Shown here: positions 40,383 to 50,181 of the stretch, in pieces
Layout of the letters: every line of letters starts with the position of its first letter
How positions within the stretch are numbered: position 1 is the stretch's first letter
From: Phenylobacterium sp.
GTDB taxonomy: Bacteria; Pseudomonadota; Alphaproteobacteria; Caulobacterales; Caulobacteraceae
Assembly: GCA_020401865.1 (NCBI GenBank)
Contig: JADCAS010000004.1
Location: 496,001-560,000 of the forward strand
DNA length: 64,000 nt
Direction: 5' to 3'
Position numbers and translations under genes: made by a program
Notes under the pieces: model-generated
What the model was told of the DNA's origin: nothing
The model's database searches: none
Seen by the model: the letters and a program-made list of their open reading frames with translations, nothing else

Positions 40383-41267
40383 ATGCCGCAGACGCCTGAC
40401 CCCCACCTGTCCGATCCGCCCTGGGCCGCGCCCCCGGGATTCGCCATCGGTCTGCGGCGGCTGGCGCCCGAGGCCTGGCTGGAGGGCGGGGAGGCGCGAC
40501 CCTGGGCGCGCAAGGACCGGCTCTTGCGCGCCGTCCCGGAGAAGGTCTGGGGCGAGACCGAAGGCTCCCGCCCCGGCCAGGCCGAGGTCGCCGGCCTGGT
40601 CGCCCGCGCCCTGGGGCTGCGCATGGGCCGCGTGGATCGCCCGCCCCTCCTGGTCGCCGCCAGGAGGGTTCCGGATGACCTGGTCCTCATGGAGCGGCGG
40701 GGGAGCGATTGGACGGTCTCCGCCCTGAGCCTGAGCGCCGGCTCCTTCTTCACCGCTGACGAGGCCCTCGGACGAAGCCTGGCTGCGCTACACCGACCCG
40801 TCCCCGGTTTCGCCGATCAGCTTCTCGTCCGTGTACGGAGAATATTCGATAACCTCCCGGACGAGCAGATCCTGGAGCGAAGAAACTGGTCGGTCACAGC
40901 CTGGCGCGGCCTGTATGCCCCCGAGGCCGCCGCCGCCCGGCGACGGGCCCGGGCTCTGCAGCCCCGGCGGCCCGGGTCTGGCCTCTACCTTCGCTGCGAG
41001 CGCCAGACCCTGCGCCGCCTGCCCCTGACCGGCGGGATCCTGTTCACCATCCGGATCCATCTCACGCCCCTGAGGGCCCTGGCGGGCGACCCTGGGGCCG
41101 TAGCTGTCTTCGCCCGCGCCTGGACCTCGGCGCCCGAAGACTTCCGCCGCTACAAGGGCCTGGACGCGGTGACGCCGGGAGTGGAGGCCTTCCTCGCCGC
41201 AATGGGCGCGGGCCGTCCCGAAACCGTCACAGACCCGAGCGAAAAGGCCTCCCATGACCCCGGATGA
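40383..41267 (+). CDS. DUF3445 heme-dependent oxidative demethylase-like protein
   Basis: A 294-residue cytoplasmic protein. [35 protein letters not shown] and [15 protein letters not shown] are the conserved blocks of DUF3445, whose characterised members are the alpha subunit of heme-dependent oxidative N-demethylases; the conserved W-x-V and R-Q-T-L-R-R-L-P motifs sit near the substrate site. The partner redox subunits are not in the window. The ATG at 40383 was preferred to a start at 40344, which would add 13 atypical residues. The following phosphatase gene overlaps its 3' end by 14 bp. Confidence 0.82.
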   Translation: MPQTPDPHLSDPPWAAPPGFAIGLRRLAPEAWLEGGEARPWARKDRLLRAVPEKVWGETEGSRPGQAEVAGLVARALGLRMGRVDRPPLLVAARRVPDDLVLMERRGSDWTVSALSLSAGSFFTADEALGRSLAALHRPVPGFADQLLVRVRRIFDNLPDEQILERRNWSVTAWRGLYAPEAAAARRRARALQPRRPGSGLYLRCERQTLRRLPLTGGILFTIRIHLTPLRALAGDPGAVAVFARAWTSAPEDFRRYKGLDAVTPGVEAFLAAMGAGRPETVTDPSEKASHDPG

Positions 41268-42045
41268 ACGCCTGTTGCCCCTGGAGGGCGTCGAGAACTT
41301 TCGCGACTATGGCGGCTATGCCGTGCCCGGCGGGTTGCGGGTCCGGCGCGGACGGCTCTGGCGCTCGGCCCATCACGGCTCGGCGACGGATGCCGACCTG
41401 GCGCGGATCGCCGGCCTCGGCCTCACCGCCGTGGTGGACCTGCGCCGGCCGACCGAGCGGGCCAACCAGCCCTCCCGCCGGCCCGAGGGCTTTGGGGGCC
41501 GGATCATCGACTGTGACCAGGGCGACCAGGCCGAGCCGCCGCACGTGGCCTTCCTGCGCGAGACCGACCTGTCTGCGCAGAGCGCCCGGGCCTTCTTTCT
41601 CGACTACTACCGCCGCGCGCCCTTCGAGCCGCGGCACATCGAGCTCTTCACCCGCTATTTCGAAGCTCTGGGCGAGGGCGCCCCGGTGCTGATTCACTGC
41701 ACGGCGGGAAAGGACCGGACGGGCCTGCTCGCGGCCCTCACCCACAGCCTGCTCGGCGTGCACCCGGACGACGCGGCCGCGGACTTTGAGCTCACGAACC
41801 GGGCGGCGCGGATCGAGGCCCGCCTGCCGCAGGTAACGCAGTCCCTGGCCGAGAGCCTGGGCCGGACGCCCTCCGAGACCGCCGTCCGGGCCTTCCTGGG
41901 TGTGGACGGCGACTATCTTGCGGCGGCCTTCGACGCCATCACGGCGGAACACGGCTCCATCGAGGCCTACCTTGCCCGGCTTGGGGTCGATCCTCGCGCG
42001 GCGGGTCGGCTTCGCGAGATCTGGCTGGAGCCGATGGAGGCCTGA
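41254..42045 (+). CDS. Tyrosine/dual-specificity phosphatase, bacterial Tyr_phosphatase3 type
   Basis: A 263-residue protein phosphatase. The catalytic P-loop IHCTAGKDRTG has nucleophile C149 and arginine R155 in the Cx5R pattern. The lysine after glycine (AGKDR) is typical of the bacterial MptpB-like group, which can also act on phosphoinositides. The N-terminal motif VENFRDYGGY, followed by LWRSAHH and LTAVVDLRRPTER, identifies the family. It overlaps the DUF3445 gene by 14 bp and ends 3 bp before the convergent glycosyltransferase stop. Confidence 0.9.
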   Translation: MTPDERLLPLEGVENFRDYGGYAVPGGLRVRRGRLWRSAHHGSATDADLARIAGLGLTAVVDLRRPTERANQPSRRPEGFGGRIIDCDQGDQAEPPHVAFLRETDLSAQSARAFFLDYYRRAPFEPRHIELFTRYFEALGEGAPVLIHCTAGKDRTGLLAALTHSLLGVHPDDAAADFELTNRAARIEARLPQVTQSLAESLGRTPSETAVRAFLGVDGDYLAAAFDAITAEHGSIEAYLARLGVDPRAAGRLREIWLEPMEA

Positions 42046-42048
42046 GGC

Positions 42049-43731
42049 TCAGGCGACCGGCGGCAGCCAGTCGAGAACACCGATCTTGGCCAGCCAGACC
42101 AGGGACATCTGGATGGCGCGCCGGCGCTCCATCGGGAAGGCCAGGAGGATGTCCCGGACACCCAGCTCGCCGGCCTGGGACAGGAGTTCGACGATCCGGG
42201 CGACGTCCTCGGGGGGGGCGCGCCACATCCGGAAGGCGCCGTCCAGCTCCACCCCGGCCGAGCGGGCCAGGTCCGACGTTCCGGCGCCCGGGCGCAGGCG
42301 CAGCCGCCGCTCCAGACCCAGGTCATGCGTTGCGAAGCCGGCGAAGTCGGCGAAGGGGTCGCCCCCCAGGGGATGCAGTCGGTGGGTCCGCGGACCGGCC
42401 GGGGTCGCGGCGCGCAGGGCGGCCAGCTCCTCGAAGAGGCCGGTGAGCTGGCGCACGACGACGGGCCAGTCGAAAGTCTCCCGCGCCCGGGCCCGGCCCG
42501 CTGCGCCCATGCGCCGCCGCTGGTCGGGATTCCGGGTCAGTTCGGCGATGGCCTCCGCCGCCCGGCCGACATGCACCGCTGTGTGCTGGGCCACGGCGCC
42601 CACGAAAGCCTGGTAGGAGTCCAGCCCGATGGCGTGGCGGGCGGCGAGGGCCTCGCCCAGGCCGCCCGGCGGGCCGCCAAGGGTCGGGATCAGGAATCCC
42701 TCGCTGCGGTCGCGGACAGTGAACCGGTAGCCGTCCCAGTCGCTGGCCACCACCGGAAGGCCCGCCGCCATGGCCTCGATCGGGGTGATGCCGAAGGTCT
42801 CCTGGATGTTGTCGACCAGGGACAGGAAGATGTCTCCCGCCGCCCAGAGGTCGGCCACCACCTCGGGATCGTTGCCGTCCTGGAAGTCCACCTGCACCGA
42901 CGGGGCGTAGGCGGCGGCGGCCTGCTCGTAGCGGGCCCGGTCCGTCTCGCCGCCGGGGAACCAGCCGGCCAGGGCGAAGTGCATTCGCCGGCCCGTCAGC
43001 CGCCCGGCCTCTTCCACCGCCCGGAACATGGGCTGGGGGAAGGCCTTCTCGAAGAAGGACAGGCGGCCGATCCAGACCACCAGGACCTCGTCGCCCTCGA
43101 CGCCGAGGTCGGAGCGGACCCGGGCCCGGGCGCCGGGGCGGTCGGCCTTGTCACGGATCTCCTGGGCGTGGACTCCGAGGGGGATGACGGGCAGCTGCGG
43201 ACGTGGCCGGGCCTCGCCCCCATAGCGCTCGCCGAGGAAGTCGCCCCAGCCGTCGAACATGCGCGAGACCGCGTCACGCACCGAAGGCGAGGTGCAGATG
43301 ACCGCGTCCCAGGGCTGGACGGGCGCCGTCAGGGCGCTGGCGATCATCAGGCGCATGGCCGGCGGCGCCAGGGTGTGGATCAGGCCCACCAGGCTGTAGC
43401 CCCGGTCGCCCGTCGCCTTACGGCGGAGCCAGGCCAGGGCGTCAAGCTCGGGCTGGCCCCGGAACAGCACCCCGCCCTCCGCCGCAGCCTCGGCGGAGAG
43501 CACGCTGCCGCCGGCGACCTGGCAGGGCGGGCGTCCGTCGGGGAAGAGGTCGGCGGCCACGTCCGCGTCGGCGACGGGAAGGTTGGACAACAGGTCGACC
43601 CGGGAGAACCCGCCATGGGTCGCCAGCGCCCGGTAGAGCTGCAGATTGGCCACGTCCTTGCCGAAAGGGTTGGCCTTCAGGCCGATCCGGCCGGGCGGAT
43701 GGTAGATTGCGAGCCTTGACCCTGACTTCAC
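42049..43731 (-). CDS. Glycosyltransferase family 4-like protein with C-terminal extension
   Basis: A 560-residue retaining glycosyltransferase of the GT-B fold; sugar and acceptor are unknown. The nucleotide-sugar domain includes VVWIGRLSFFEKAF, and AAGDIFLSLVDNIQETFG followed by PIEAMAAGLPVVASDWDGYR is the E-x7-E type donor-binding motif. VRDRSEGFLIPTLGG follows. About 140 residues after the GT domain (from about residue 420) form a helical extension without a recognised family. The GTG at 43731 is chosen for the GGAGGCGGAG just before it; a longer frame (from 43878) would overlap the preceding dehydrogenase. Probably cell-surface polysaccharide or protein glycosylation, given flmA/flmB nearby. 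Confidence 0.83.
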   Translation of the reverse strand: MKSGSRLAIYHPPGRIGLKANPFGKDVANLQLYRALATHGGFSRVDLLSNLPVADADVAADLFPDGRPPCQVAGGSVLSAEAAAEGGVLFRGQPELDALAWLRRKATGDRGYSLVGLIHTLAPPAMRLMIASALTAPVQPWDAVICTSPSVRDAVSRMFDGWGDFLGERYGGEARPRPQLPVIPLGVHAQEIRDKADRPGARARVRSDLGVEGDEVLVVWIGRLSFFEKAFPQPMFRAVEEAGRLTGRRMHFALAGWFPGGETDRARYEQAAAAYAPSVQVDFQDGNDPEVVADLWAAGDIFLSLVDNIQETFGITPIEAMAAGLPVVASDWDGYRFTVRDRSEGFLIPTLGGPPGGLGEALAARHAIGLDSYQAFVGAVAQHTAVHVGRAAEAIAELTRNPDQRRRMGAAGRARARETFDWPVVVRQLTGLFEELAALRAATPAGPRTHRLHPLGGDPFADFAGFATHDLGLERRLRLRPGAGTSDLARSAGVELDGAFRMWRAPPEDVARIVELLSQAGELGVRDILLAFPMERRRAIQMSLVWLAKIGVLDWLPPVA

Positions 43732-43828
43732 CTCGGTCTCCGCCTCCGAACCCCCGCGCGTCCGCCGAATCGCGCCTGCTAGAGCATCAGCCCCGCGCAG
43801 GTTCGGCAAGTGCGCCCCGCCGGCCCGG

Positions 43829-45280
43829 TCAGACCGACAGGCAGACCATTTTGGTCTCGAGGTATTCCTCGAGGCCATACCGCGACCCCTCGCGGCCGAG
43901 GCCAGACTCCTTGACCCCGCCGAAGGGCGCGACCTCGGTGGAGATGAGGCCGGTGTTGATCCCGACCATGCCGGTCTCCAGCCCCTCGCTCATCCGCCAG
44001 GAGCGGGCCCCGTCGCGAGTGAAGACGTAGGCGGCCAGTCCCGCCCGGGAGGCGTTCGCCAGGTCCAGAACCTCTGCTTCGGTGGTGAAGCGGACGAGAC
44101 CAGCCACCGGGCCGAAGGTCTCCTCGCGGTTGATCAGGGCCCCCGCCGGGACATCGGCCAGAACCGTCGGGGCGTAGAAGAGCCCCTTTCCGGGCAGGCG
44201 GCGGGCGCCCGTCAGCACCCGGGCGCCGCCCTCCAGGGCGTCGGCCACGTGACGCTCGACCTTGGCGAGGGCGGCGGCGTTGATCAGCGGGCCCTGGTCG
44301 GTCGGGCCGGCGAGGCCGTCACCGGGCCGAAGAGCCGCAGCCCGCGCCGCCAGCGCGCCCGAGAAGGCTTCGTAGACCCCCGACTGGACATAGATGCGGT
44401 TGGCGCACACGCAGGTCTGACCGGTGTTGCGGAACTTGGAAGCCATGACGCCGTCGACCGCGGCTTCGAGGTCGGCGTCGTCGAAGACGATGAAGGGGGC
44501 GTTGCCGCCGAGCTCCAGGGAGACTCGTTTCACTGTGCCCATGCAGGCCGCCGCCAGGCGCTTTCCCACGGCGGTGGAGCCGGTGAAGGTAAACTTGGCC
44601 ACGTCCGGCGACCCGGTCAGCACCTCGCCGATCGGCTCCGGCGCCCCGGTCACGATGTTGAAGACCCCGGCGGGAAGGCCGGCCTCGGCGCCCAGCCGGG
44701 CCAGGGCCAGGGCGATGAAGGGGGTCAGCTCCGAGGGCTTCAGGACGACCGTACAGCCCGCGGCCAGGGCCGGCGCGACCTTGCGGGTGACCATCGCGGC
44801 GGGGAAGTTCCAGGGGGTCACGGCCGCGACCACGCCGACCGCCTGCTTCAGAACCAGGAGGCGCTTGTCCGCCTGGTGGCCGGGGATGACGTCGCCATAA
44901 GCTCGGCGGGCCTCCTCGGCGAACCATTCGATGAAGGCGGCGGCGTAGGCGATCTCGCCCTCCGCCTCGGCCAGGGGCTTGCCCTGCTCGGCCGTCAGCA
45001 GCCGGGCCAGGTCCGACCGGGCGGCCATGACACGGTCATACCAGCCCCGGAGCAGGACCGAGCGTTCCTTCGCCGTCCGGCCCCGCCAGGCGGGCAAAGC
45101 CTCCCTGGCGGCGGCCACCGCCTCGGCAGCACTGTCGCGACCCAGATCCGGAACCCGGCCCAGGACCTCACCCGTGGCCGGGTTGAACACCTCGATCCAG
45201 AGGTTCGAAGTCCGTTCGACGCCGCCGATCCAGGCGGCCTGGCGCAGGAGCCCCGGGCCCGATAGGCCCGCCTCGTTCAC
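43829..45280 (-). CDS. gabD: NAD(P)-dependent succinate-semialdehyde dehydrogenase
   Basis: Oxidises succinate semialdehyde to succinate at the end of 4-aminobutyrate breakdown. In 483 residues the GabD pattern is clear: VTPWNFPAAMVTRKVAPALA (cofactor pocket), FTGSTAVGKRL, VSLELGGNAPFIVFDDADL (catalytic glutamate), and NTGQTCVCANRIYVQ with nucleophile C290. No GABA transaminase gene is adjacent. It lies 9 bp downstream of the S9 peptidase gene on the same strand and may be read through from it. Other semialdehydes are possible substrates. Confidence 0.9.
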   Translation of the reverse strand: MNEAGLSGPGLLRQAAWIGGVERTSNLWIEVFNPATGEVLGRVPDLGRDSAAEAVAAAREALPAWRGRTAKERSVLLRGWYDRVMAARSDLARLLTAEQGKPLAEAEGEIAYAAAFIEWFAEEARRAYGDVIPGHQADKRLLVLKQAVGVVAAVTPWNFPAAMVTRKVAPALAAGCTVVLKPSELTPFIALALARLGAEAGLPAGVFNIVTGAPEPIGEVLTGSPDVAKFTFTGSTAVGKRLAAACMGTVKRVSLELGGNAPFIVFDDADLEAAVDGVMASKFRNTGQTCVCANRIYVQSGVYEAFSGALAARAAALRPGDGLAGPTDQGPLINAAALAKVERHVADALEGGARVLTGARRLPGKGLFYAPTVLADVPAGALINREETFGPVAGLVRFTTEAEVLDLANASRAGLAAYVFTRDGARSWRMSEGLETGMVGINTGLISTEVAPFGGVKESGLGREGSRYGLEEYLETKMVCLSV

Positions 45281-45289
45281 CGCAGGCCC

Positions 45290-47314
45290 CTACAGCCCGC
45301 CGGGACCGCACTCGGTGGCGAGATACTTCTCGATCTCCACCAGCTGGGTCTCCAGATGGGCCGCGGTCATCAAGTTGTATTGGTGGCCCATGTCCTTCAA
45401 GGCGAGATATCGGAAGGGCCGGCCCGCCGCCTGGAGGGCGGCTGCGAACCGCTCGGACTGCGCGATCTCAACCGTCGTATCGCGGTCGCCATGGTAGATG
45501 AAGATAGGGATCGACGCCTTTGCAGCGTTTTCCAGAAGGTCCAGACCGCCGATGGTTGGCCGCTGGAATTCGCGCAGGAAGCGGTTCTCGTAGGTCTCGT
45601 TCCGGAATCTCTTGATCTCAGGAGCGCCGGCGCCGGAGACAGCGCACTGGTAGAGCCCGTTGGGGCGAATCGTGGCCGCCATGGCGGCATATCCCCCATA
45701 GGAGTACCCGAACAGGGTGATGCGGTCCGGGGCGGCCAGCCCCTGGGAGATCAGGTACTTGGCGGCGTCATCATTGTCATCCTGCATGGCCAGGCCCCAC
45801 TGCTGGTCGCCAGCGCGATAGATCTTGTCGCCCCAGCCGGCCGAGCCGCGGAACTGGGGCTGGATCACCACATACCCCCGGGCTGTGAAATACTTGGTCC
45901 AGCCTGCCGGGTCCCACTCCAGATCGTCCCGGGCGGTCGGACCGCCGTGCGGAAGGACGATGGCCGGATAGGGCCCGGGCCCGAAACGGGCCTTGGAGGG
46001 AGTGTGAAGGAAGGCCGGCAGAATCAGGCCGTCACGGGCCGTGTACTGTATCAGACGGGAGTCCCCGAGGGCGGCTGCAGGGATCTGCGGCCGGGACTTG
46101 CCCAGCAGGGTGAGCTTAGTCCCGTCGGTCAGGAGGTAGTACTCAGGGGCCAGGTTGGGGCCGGACTTCTCGACCAGGACATACTTGAGGTCAGTAGACC
46201 AATCCCGGATGTAGGCTCCAGCGTTGTCAGGGTAGGAGATCTTCGCTGCGGTTCCGCTCGCCGGATCGATCCACTCCACAGAAACATTGGTGACGCCGAG
46301 CGCAGGTCCGATACCCTTCGCGATCGCGGCGAGTTTCTCATCGGTCCAGTAGACCCGCGGCGCCTCGGCCCGGTACGCAAAACCGAGCACCTTGCCGGCC
46401 CCGTTCTGCAAGACTCCACCCGCTTCGAAGAGTTTATGCTCGAAGGCGGGCCCGATGATTTTTCTTTCGGTCAGGTCATACTCGTAGATGCCCTGTTTGT
46501 CCTTTTCACGCTTGGACAGATAGACAATATTGGGGTCCTCAGAGAAACTACTCACCTCGGTCAGGTTGCGGTCCCGGGCATACGACAGAAAGTGGTCTTC
46601 CCACTGTCCCGTCGCCGTATTGAGGAACTGCTGGCCGACGAAGAGCGCCCCGTTGTCGAAGTCGATATAGCTGCGGGTGCGCAGGTTTCCATTCAAGTCG
46701 GCCCGATAATCGCCGTACTTGTCGGATCCGCGGTAGAGACGCTCTGCGCTACCCTTGTAGACATCGACCTTGTAGATGTCGCCTTCACCGTCCAGGCGGT
46801 TATCAATCACCAGGACATGATTGGGATCGTTCGGTAGCAGACTCAGAAACGTTGGATTGCTGGTCCTGTTGACGAAATCTTCGACCTCAGAACTCGACTT
46901 CTGCTCTGGTAAAGCAGGGATCCATTTTTCACCCTTCAGGTCGGTCAAGAAAATCTTGCTGATATGTCCGGCGAAGGTACCGGCTGTGAACAGTTGCTGC
47001 GCGAAGACCCCCAGGCGATCGTCCTTGACGAACCGGGCGGCCATCAGCCGCATCTTCTGTGCGCCCAGAATAACAGGCGCCTTGCCGGGATTGGCCGTCT
47101 CCCAGATGGCAATGTAACGCGTGTCGCCGTCCGGGGACACGATGCCCACCAGGTGTTTCCCGTTTGGAGAGATGGACAGGCCCTGGATGGCCGGTTCGCG
47201 GGCGAAGTCCCGGGCCGTCAGCCCTGCCGGCGTGGCGGCGGATTGAGCGATGGCGAACCCTGCGGACAGGCTGAACGCAAGGACGAGAGAGGCGAGAAGG
47301 CGGTGAGCGGACAT
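45290..47314 (-). CDS. Exported S9-family prolyl oligopeptidase-like peptidase
   Basis: A periplasmic serine peptidase of 674 residues. A signal peptide (LLASLVLAFSLSAGFAIAQ) is followed by a beta-propeller-like region and a C-terminal alpha/beta-hydrolase domain with the nucleophile serine near residue 536 in FGYSYGGYAAMAA, the acid in HGDRDTTVE and the histidine in DMGHQYN. IVLPHGGPTARDDLEWD is the conserved oxyanion-loop region. The start at 47314 was chosen over an upstream in-frame start because the signal peptide begins there and GGAG precedes it. Divergent from ccoN. Confidence 0.92.
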   Translation of the reverse strand: MSAHRLLASLVLAFSLSAGFAIAQSAATPAGLTARDFAREPAIQGLSISPNGKHLVGIVSPDGDTRYIAIWETANPGKAPVILGAQKMRLMAARFVKDDRLGVFAQQLFTAGTFAGHISKIFLTDLKGEKWIPALPEQKSSSEVEDFVNRTSNPTFLSLLPNDPNHVLVIDNRLDGEGDIYKVDVYKGSAERLYRGSDKYGDYRADLNGNLRTRSYIDFDNGALFVGQQFLNTATGQWEDHFLSYARDRNLTEVSSFSEDPNIVYLSKREKDKQGIYEYDLTERKIIGPAFEHKLFEAGGVLQNGAGKVLGFAYRAEAPRVYWTDEKLAAIAKGIGPALGVTNVSVEWIDPASGTAAKISYPDNAGAYIRDWSTDLKYVLVEKSGPNLAPEYYLLTDGTKLTLLGKSRPQIPAAALGDSRLIQYTARDGLILPAFLHTPSKARFGPGPYPAIVLPHGGPTARDDLEWDPAGWTKYFTARGYVVIQPQFRGSAGWGDKIYRAGDQQWGLAMQDDNDDAAKYLISQGLAAPDRITLFGYSYGGYAAMAATIRPNGLYQCAVSGAGAPEIKRFRNETYENRFLREFQRPTIGGLDLLENAAKASIPIFIYHGDRDTTVEIAQSERFAAALQAAGRPFRYLALKDMGHQYNLMTAAHLETQLVEIEKYLATECGPGGL

Positions 47315-47538
47315 GATGCACTCCGGAAGTTGAAGACCCAGCGGATTGATCCCGGCTGAAGCTACAGAGGAAACCCAGAGTTGGAAAGCGGGAGGCCGAC
47401 TCCCAGGGTTCGCGACCAGCGAATCTGACCCAGCGCCTGGTTTCAGGCCGATCGACGGACGCGCAAGCCCTTGTTCGACCTTCGGTCGCGCCGCCGAGCG
47501 CAAGACCAGGCAGCCCCGGTCGCAGCCGCCAACCGGGT

Positions 47539-47552
47539 TTGCGCCAGATCAA
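47539..47552 (+). promoter_or_regulatory. FixK/Fnr-type box upstream of ccoN
   Basis: TTGCG-CCAG-ATCAA matches the FixK/FNR half-site pair TTGxx-N4-xTCAA in size and spacing. The centre is about 65 bp before the ccoN ATG, giving a start about 41 bp downstream of the site, the usual class II position. Oxygen-limited activation of the cco operon follows as an inference. Confidence 0.75.
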
Positions 47553-47610
47553 GGTTGTGTTTCCCGCACCGCGGCATGGCTTGGCCGAACCACAACGGGG
47601 ACCGCGGGTC

Positions 47611-49257
47611 ATGACAGACACCACTGCCCAGCAGGACTCGCCGCCCGGCGCGGTGGCCCTGCTGATCCTCTCGGCGGTAGGCGCCTTCCTGGCGCTGATG
47701 GCGACAGGGCTTTCGCCCGATCCCCTGTTCCGGCTTGAAGGCTGGGTCTTCACCTTTGCGGCGCTGGCTTCGGCCGCAGCCCTGACCGTCGGCGTGGCCA
47801 ACGGGCGCTACCAGGCCGATCCCGGGCGGTATGAGGACGGGGTCATCCGGGCCGGCGCCATCGCCACCGTCTTCTGGGCCATCGTCGGCATGCTGGTGGG
47901 CGTGGTCATCGCCCTGCAGCTGGCCTGGCCCCGGATCTTCTACTTTCCCGAAGCCGGGTGGTTGAACTTCGGCCGCCTGCGCCCCCTCCATACCTCCGGG
48001 GTGATCTTCGCCTTCGGCGGCAACGCCCTGATCGCCACCTCCTTCTATGTCGTCCAGCGCACCTGCCGGGCCCGGCTCGCGGGCGGCATGGCCGGCTGGT
48101 TCGTCTTCTGGGGCTACCAGCTCTTCATCGTCATGGCGGCGGTGGGCTATCTGGCCGGGATCACCGAGGGCCGGGAATACGCCGAGCCCGAATGGTTCGT
48201 GGACCTGTGGCTGACGATTGTCTGGGTCGTCTACCTGCTGGTCTTCCTGGGCACCCTCTGGAAGCGCAAGGAGCCCCACATCTACGTGGCTAACTGGTTC
48301 TACCTGGCCTTCATCGTGACGGTGGCCCTGCTGCACATCGTCAACAACCTGTCCCTGCCGGTCAGCCTGCTCGGGGCCAAGAGCTACTCGCTCTTCGCAG
48401 GCGTCCAGGACGCCCTGACCCAGTGGTGGTACGGCCACAATGCGGTGGGATTTTTCCTGACCGCCGGCTTCCTGGCCATCATGTACTACTTCGTCCCCAA
48501 GCGGGCGAAGAAGCCGGTCTACTCCTACCGGCTGTCCATCGTGCACTTCTGGTCGCTGATCTTCATCTACATCTGGGCCGGCCCTCACCACCTGCACTAC
48601 ACGGCCCTGCCCCAGTGGGCGCAGACCCTCGGGATGACCTTCTCGATCATGCTTTGGATGCCGTCCTGGGGCGGCATGATCAACGGCCTGATGACCCTCT
48701 CAGGGGCCTGGGACAAGCTGAGGACCGATCCGGTCCTGAGGATGATGGCCGTGGCCGTCGGCTTCTACGGCATGTCCACCTTTGAGGGCCCGCTGATGTC
48801 CATCCGGGCGGTGAACGCCCTCAGCCACTACACGGACTGGACCATCGGCCACGTGCATTCCGGCGCCCTGGGCTGGGTGGGCTTCATCAGCTTCGGGGCG
48901 ATCTACTGCCTCGTTCCCTGGCTGTGGAAGAAGGACCGGCTTTACTCCAACGCCCTGGTGGAGTGGCACTTCTGGATCGCGACCCTGGGCCTGCTCCTCT
49001 ACATCGCCGCGATGTGGGTGTCAGGGATCGGCGAGGGTCTCCTGTGGCGCGAATACACCCCGCAGGGCTTCCTGGCGAACAGCTTCGTGGAGACGGTCTC
49101 GGCGAAGCATATCGCCAACATCATCCGCGCCCTGGGCGGCCTGATGTACCTCTCCGGCGCCCTGATCATGGCTTACAACATCTACCGGACCATCCGGCAG
49201 CCGGCCCCCGCCGTCCTGCCTGCGGCCTCCGGACCCATCGTCGCAGCTGCGGCCTGA
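47611..49257 (+). CDS. ccoN: cbb3-type cytochrome c oxidase subunit I
   Basis: Catalytic heme b / heme b3-CuB subunit of the high-affinity terminal oxidase that reduces O2 at low concentration and pumps protons. 548 residues with about 12 membrane segments. The histidine ligands appear in [43 protein letters not shown] and HVHSGALGW. The ATG at 47611 is preferred to an upstream start (47539) that lies inside the FixK box. It opens a collinear operon, ccoNOQP followed by ccoGHIS. Confidence 0.97.
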   Translation: MTDTTAQQDSPPGAVALLILSAVGAFLALMATGLSPDPLFRLEGWVFTFAALASAAALTVGVANGRYQADPGRYEDGVIRAGAIATVFWAIVGMLVGVVIALQLAWPRIFYFPEAGWLNFGRLRPLHTSGVIFAFGGNALIATSFYVVQRTCRARLAGGMAGWFVFWGYQLFIVMAAVGYLAGITEGREYAEPEWFVDLWLTIVWVVYLLVFLGTLWKRKEPHIYVANWFYLAFIVTVALLHIVNNLSLPVSLLGAKSYSLFAGVQDALTQWWYGHNAVGFFLTAGFLAIMYYFVPKRAKKPVYSYRLSIVHFWSLIFIYIWAGPHHLHYTALPQWAQTLGMTFSIMLWMPSWGGMINGLMTLSGAWDKLRTDPVLRMMAVAVGFYGMSTFEGPLMSIRAVNALSHYTDWTIGHVHSGALGWVGFISFGAIYCLVPWLWKKDRLYSNALVEWHFWIATLGLLLYIAAMWVSGIGEGLLWREYTPQGFLANSFVETVSAKHIANIIRALGGLMYLSGALIMAYNIYRTIRQPAPAVLPAASGPIVAAAA

Positions 49258-49270
49258 AGGGAACGGGAAC

Positions 49271-50005
49271 ATGTGGAAGAACCACTCCAAGCTTGAACGC
49301 CACTCGCTCCTCCTGGTCCTCGGCATCCTTCTCGTGGTGTCGGTGGGCGGCCTGGTCGAGATCGCTCCCCTCTTCTTCCTTGAGAGCACCATCGAGAAGG
49401 TGAAGGGGGTCCGCCCCTACACCCCCCTCGAGCAGGCGGGCCGGGACATCTACGTCCGGGAGGGCTGCTATGTCTGCCATTCCCAGATGATCCGCCCGCT
49501 GCGTGACGAAGTGGAGCGTTACGGCCCTTACAGCCTGGCGGCGGAGAGCATGTACGACCACCCCTTCCAGTGGGGCTCCAAGCGGACAGGCCCGGACCTG
49601 GCCCGGGTCGGCGGCAAGTACTCCGACGCCTGGCACGTCCAGCACCTGGTCGATCCCAGGTCGGTCGTGCCGGAGTCCCTCATGCCGCCCTACGCCTTCC
49701 TGGCGGACAAGGACCTGAAGACGGAGGACATCGAGGCTCGCCTGCGCACCCTCACCCGGGTCGGCGTTCCCTACACGGAGACCGCCCTGAAGAACGCCCG
49801 GGCGGACCTGGAGGCCCAGGTCGATCCCACGGCGTCGGGGGCCAGTCTGGCCCGCTACTATGGCGACAAGGTCAACCGCCGCGACTTCGACGGCGATCCC
49901 GACCGGCTGACCGAAATGGACGCCCTTGTGGCCTACCTCCAGATGCTGGGAACCCTGGTCGACTTCAGGACCTACGAGGCGGACGCCCCGGAGAACCTGC
50001 GATGA
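49271..50005 (+). CDS. ccoO: cbb3-type cytochrome c oxidase subunit II (mono-heme)
   Basis: Membrane-anchored c-type cytochrome that passes electrons into CcoN. The 244-residue protein has one N-terminal transmembrane segment (about 12-37), the heme site C66-Y-V-C69-H70 followed by [15 protein letters not shown], and the conserved block [20 protein letters not shown]. The sixth ligand is a methionine further on. It follows ccoN by 13 bp with GAAGGGA as ribosome-binding site and overlaps ccoQ by ATGA. Confidence 0.97.
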   Translation: MWKNHSKLERHSLLLVLGILLVVSVGGLVEIAPLFFLESTIEKVKGVRPYTPLEQAGRDIYVREGCYVCHSQMIRPLRDEVERYGPYSLAAESMYDHPFQWGSKRTGPDLARVGGKYSDAWHVQHLVDPRSVVPESLMPPYAFLADKDLKTEDIEARLRTLTRVGVPYTETALKNARADLEAQVDPTASGASLARYYGDKVNRRDFDGDPDRLTEMDALVAYLQMLGTLVDFRTYEADAPENLR

Positions 50006-50181
50006 GCTTCCTGACCTACGAGCAAGTCGCCCGTTTCGCCCAGCAGGGAGGAACCGTCTACTTCGTGGTGATCTTCCTCGCGGGCCTGGCCTACGCCCTG
50101 TGGCCCAAGAACCGCGAAGCCTTCCGGGATATGGCCCACCTGCCCCTGAGAGATGACGAGGACGAGCATGTCGGCTCCTGA
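50002..50181 (+). CDS. ccoQ: cbb3-type oxidase subunit CcoQ (FixQ)
   Basis: Small 59-residue membrane subunit that stabilises the oxidase. One transmembrane helix ([17 protein letters not shown], about 20-36) is followed by the conserved [14 protein letters not shown] and an acidic tail. The gene is read through the ATGA overlap with ccoO and overlaps the ccoP start by 14 bp, the typical ccoNOQP spacing. Confidence 0.9.
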   Translation: MSFLTYEQVARFAQQGGTVYFVVIFLAGLAYALWPKNREAFRDMAHLPLRDDEDEHVGS

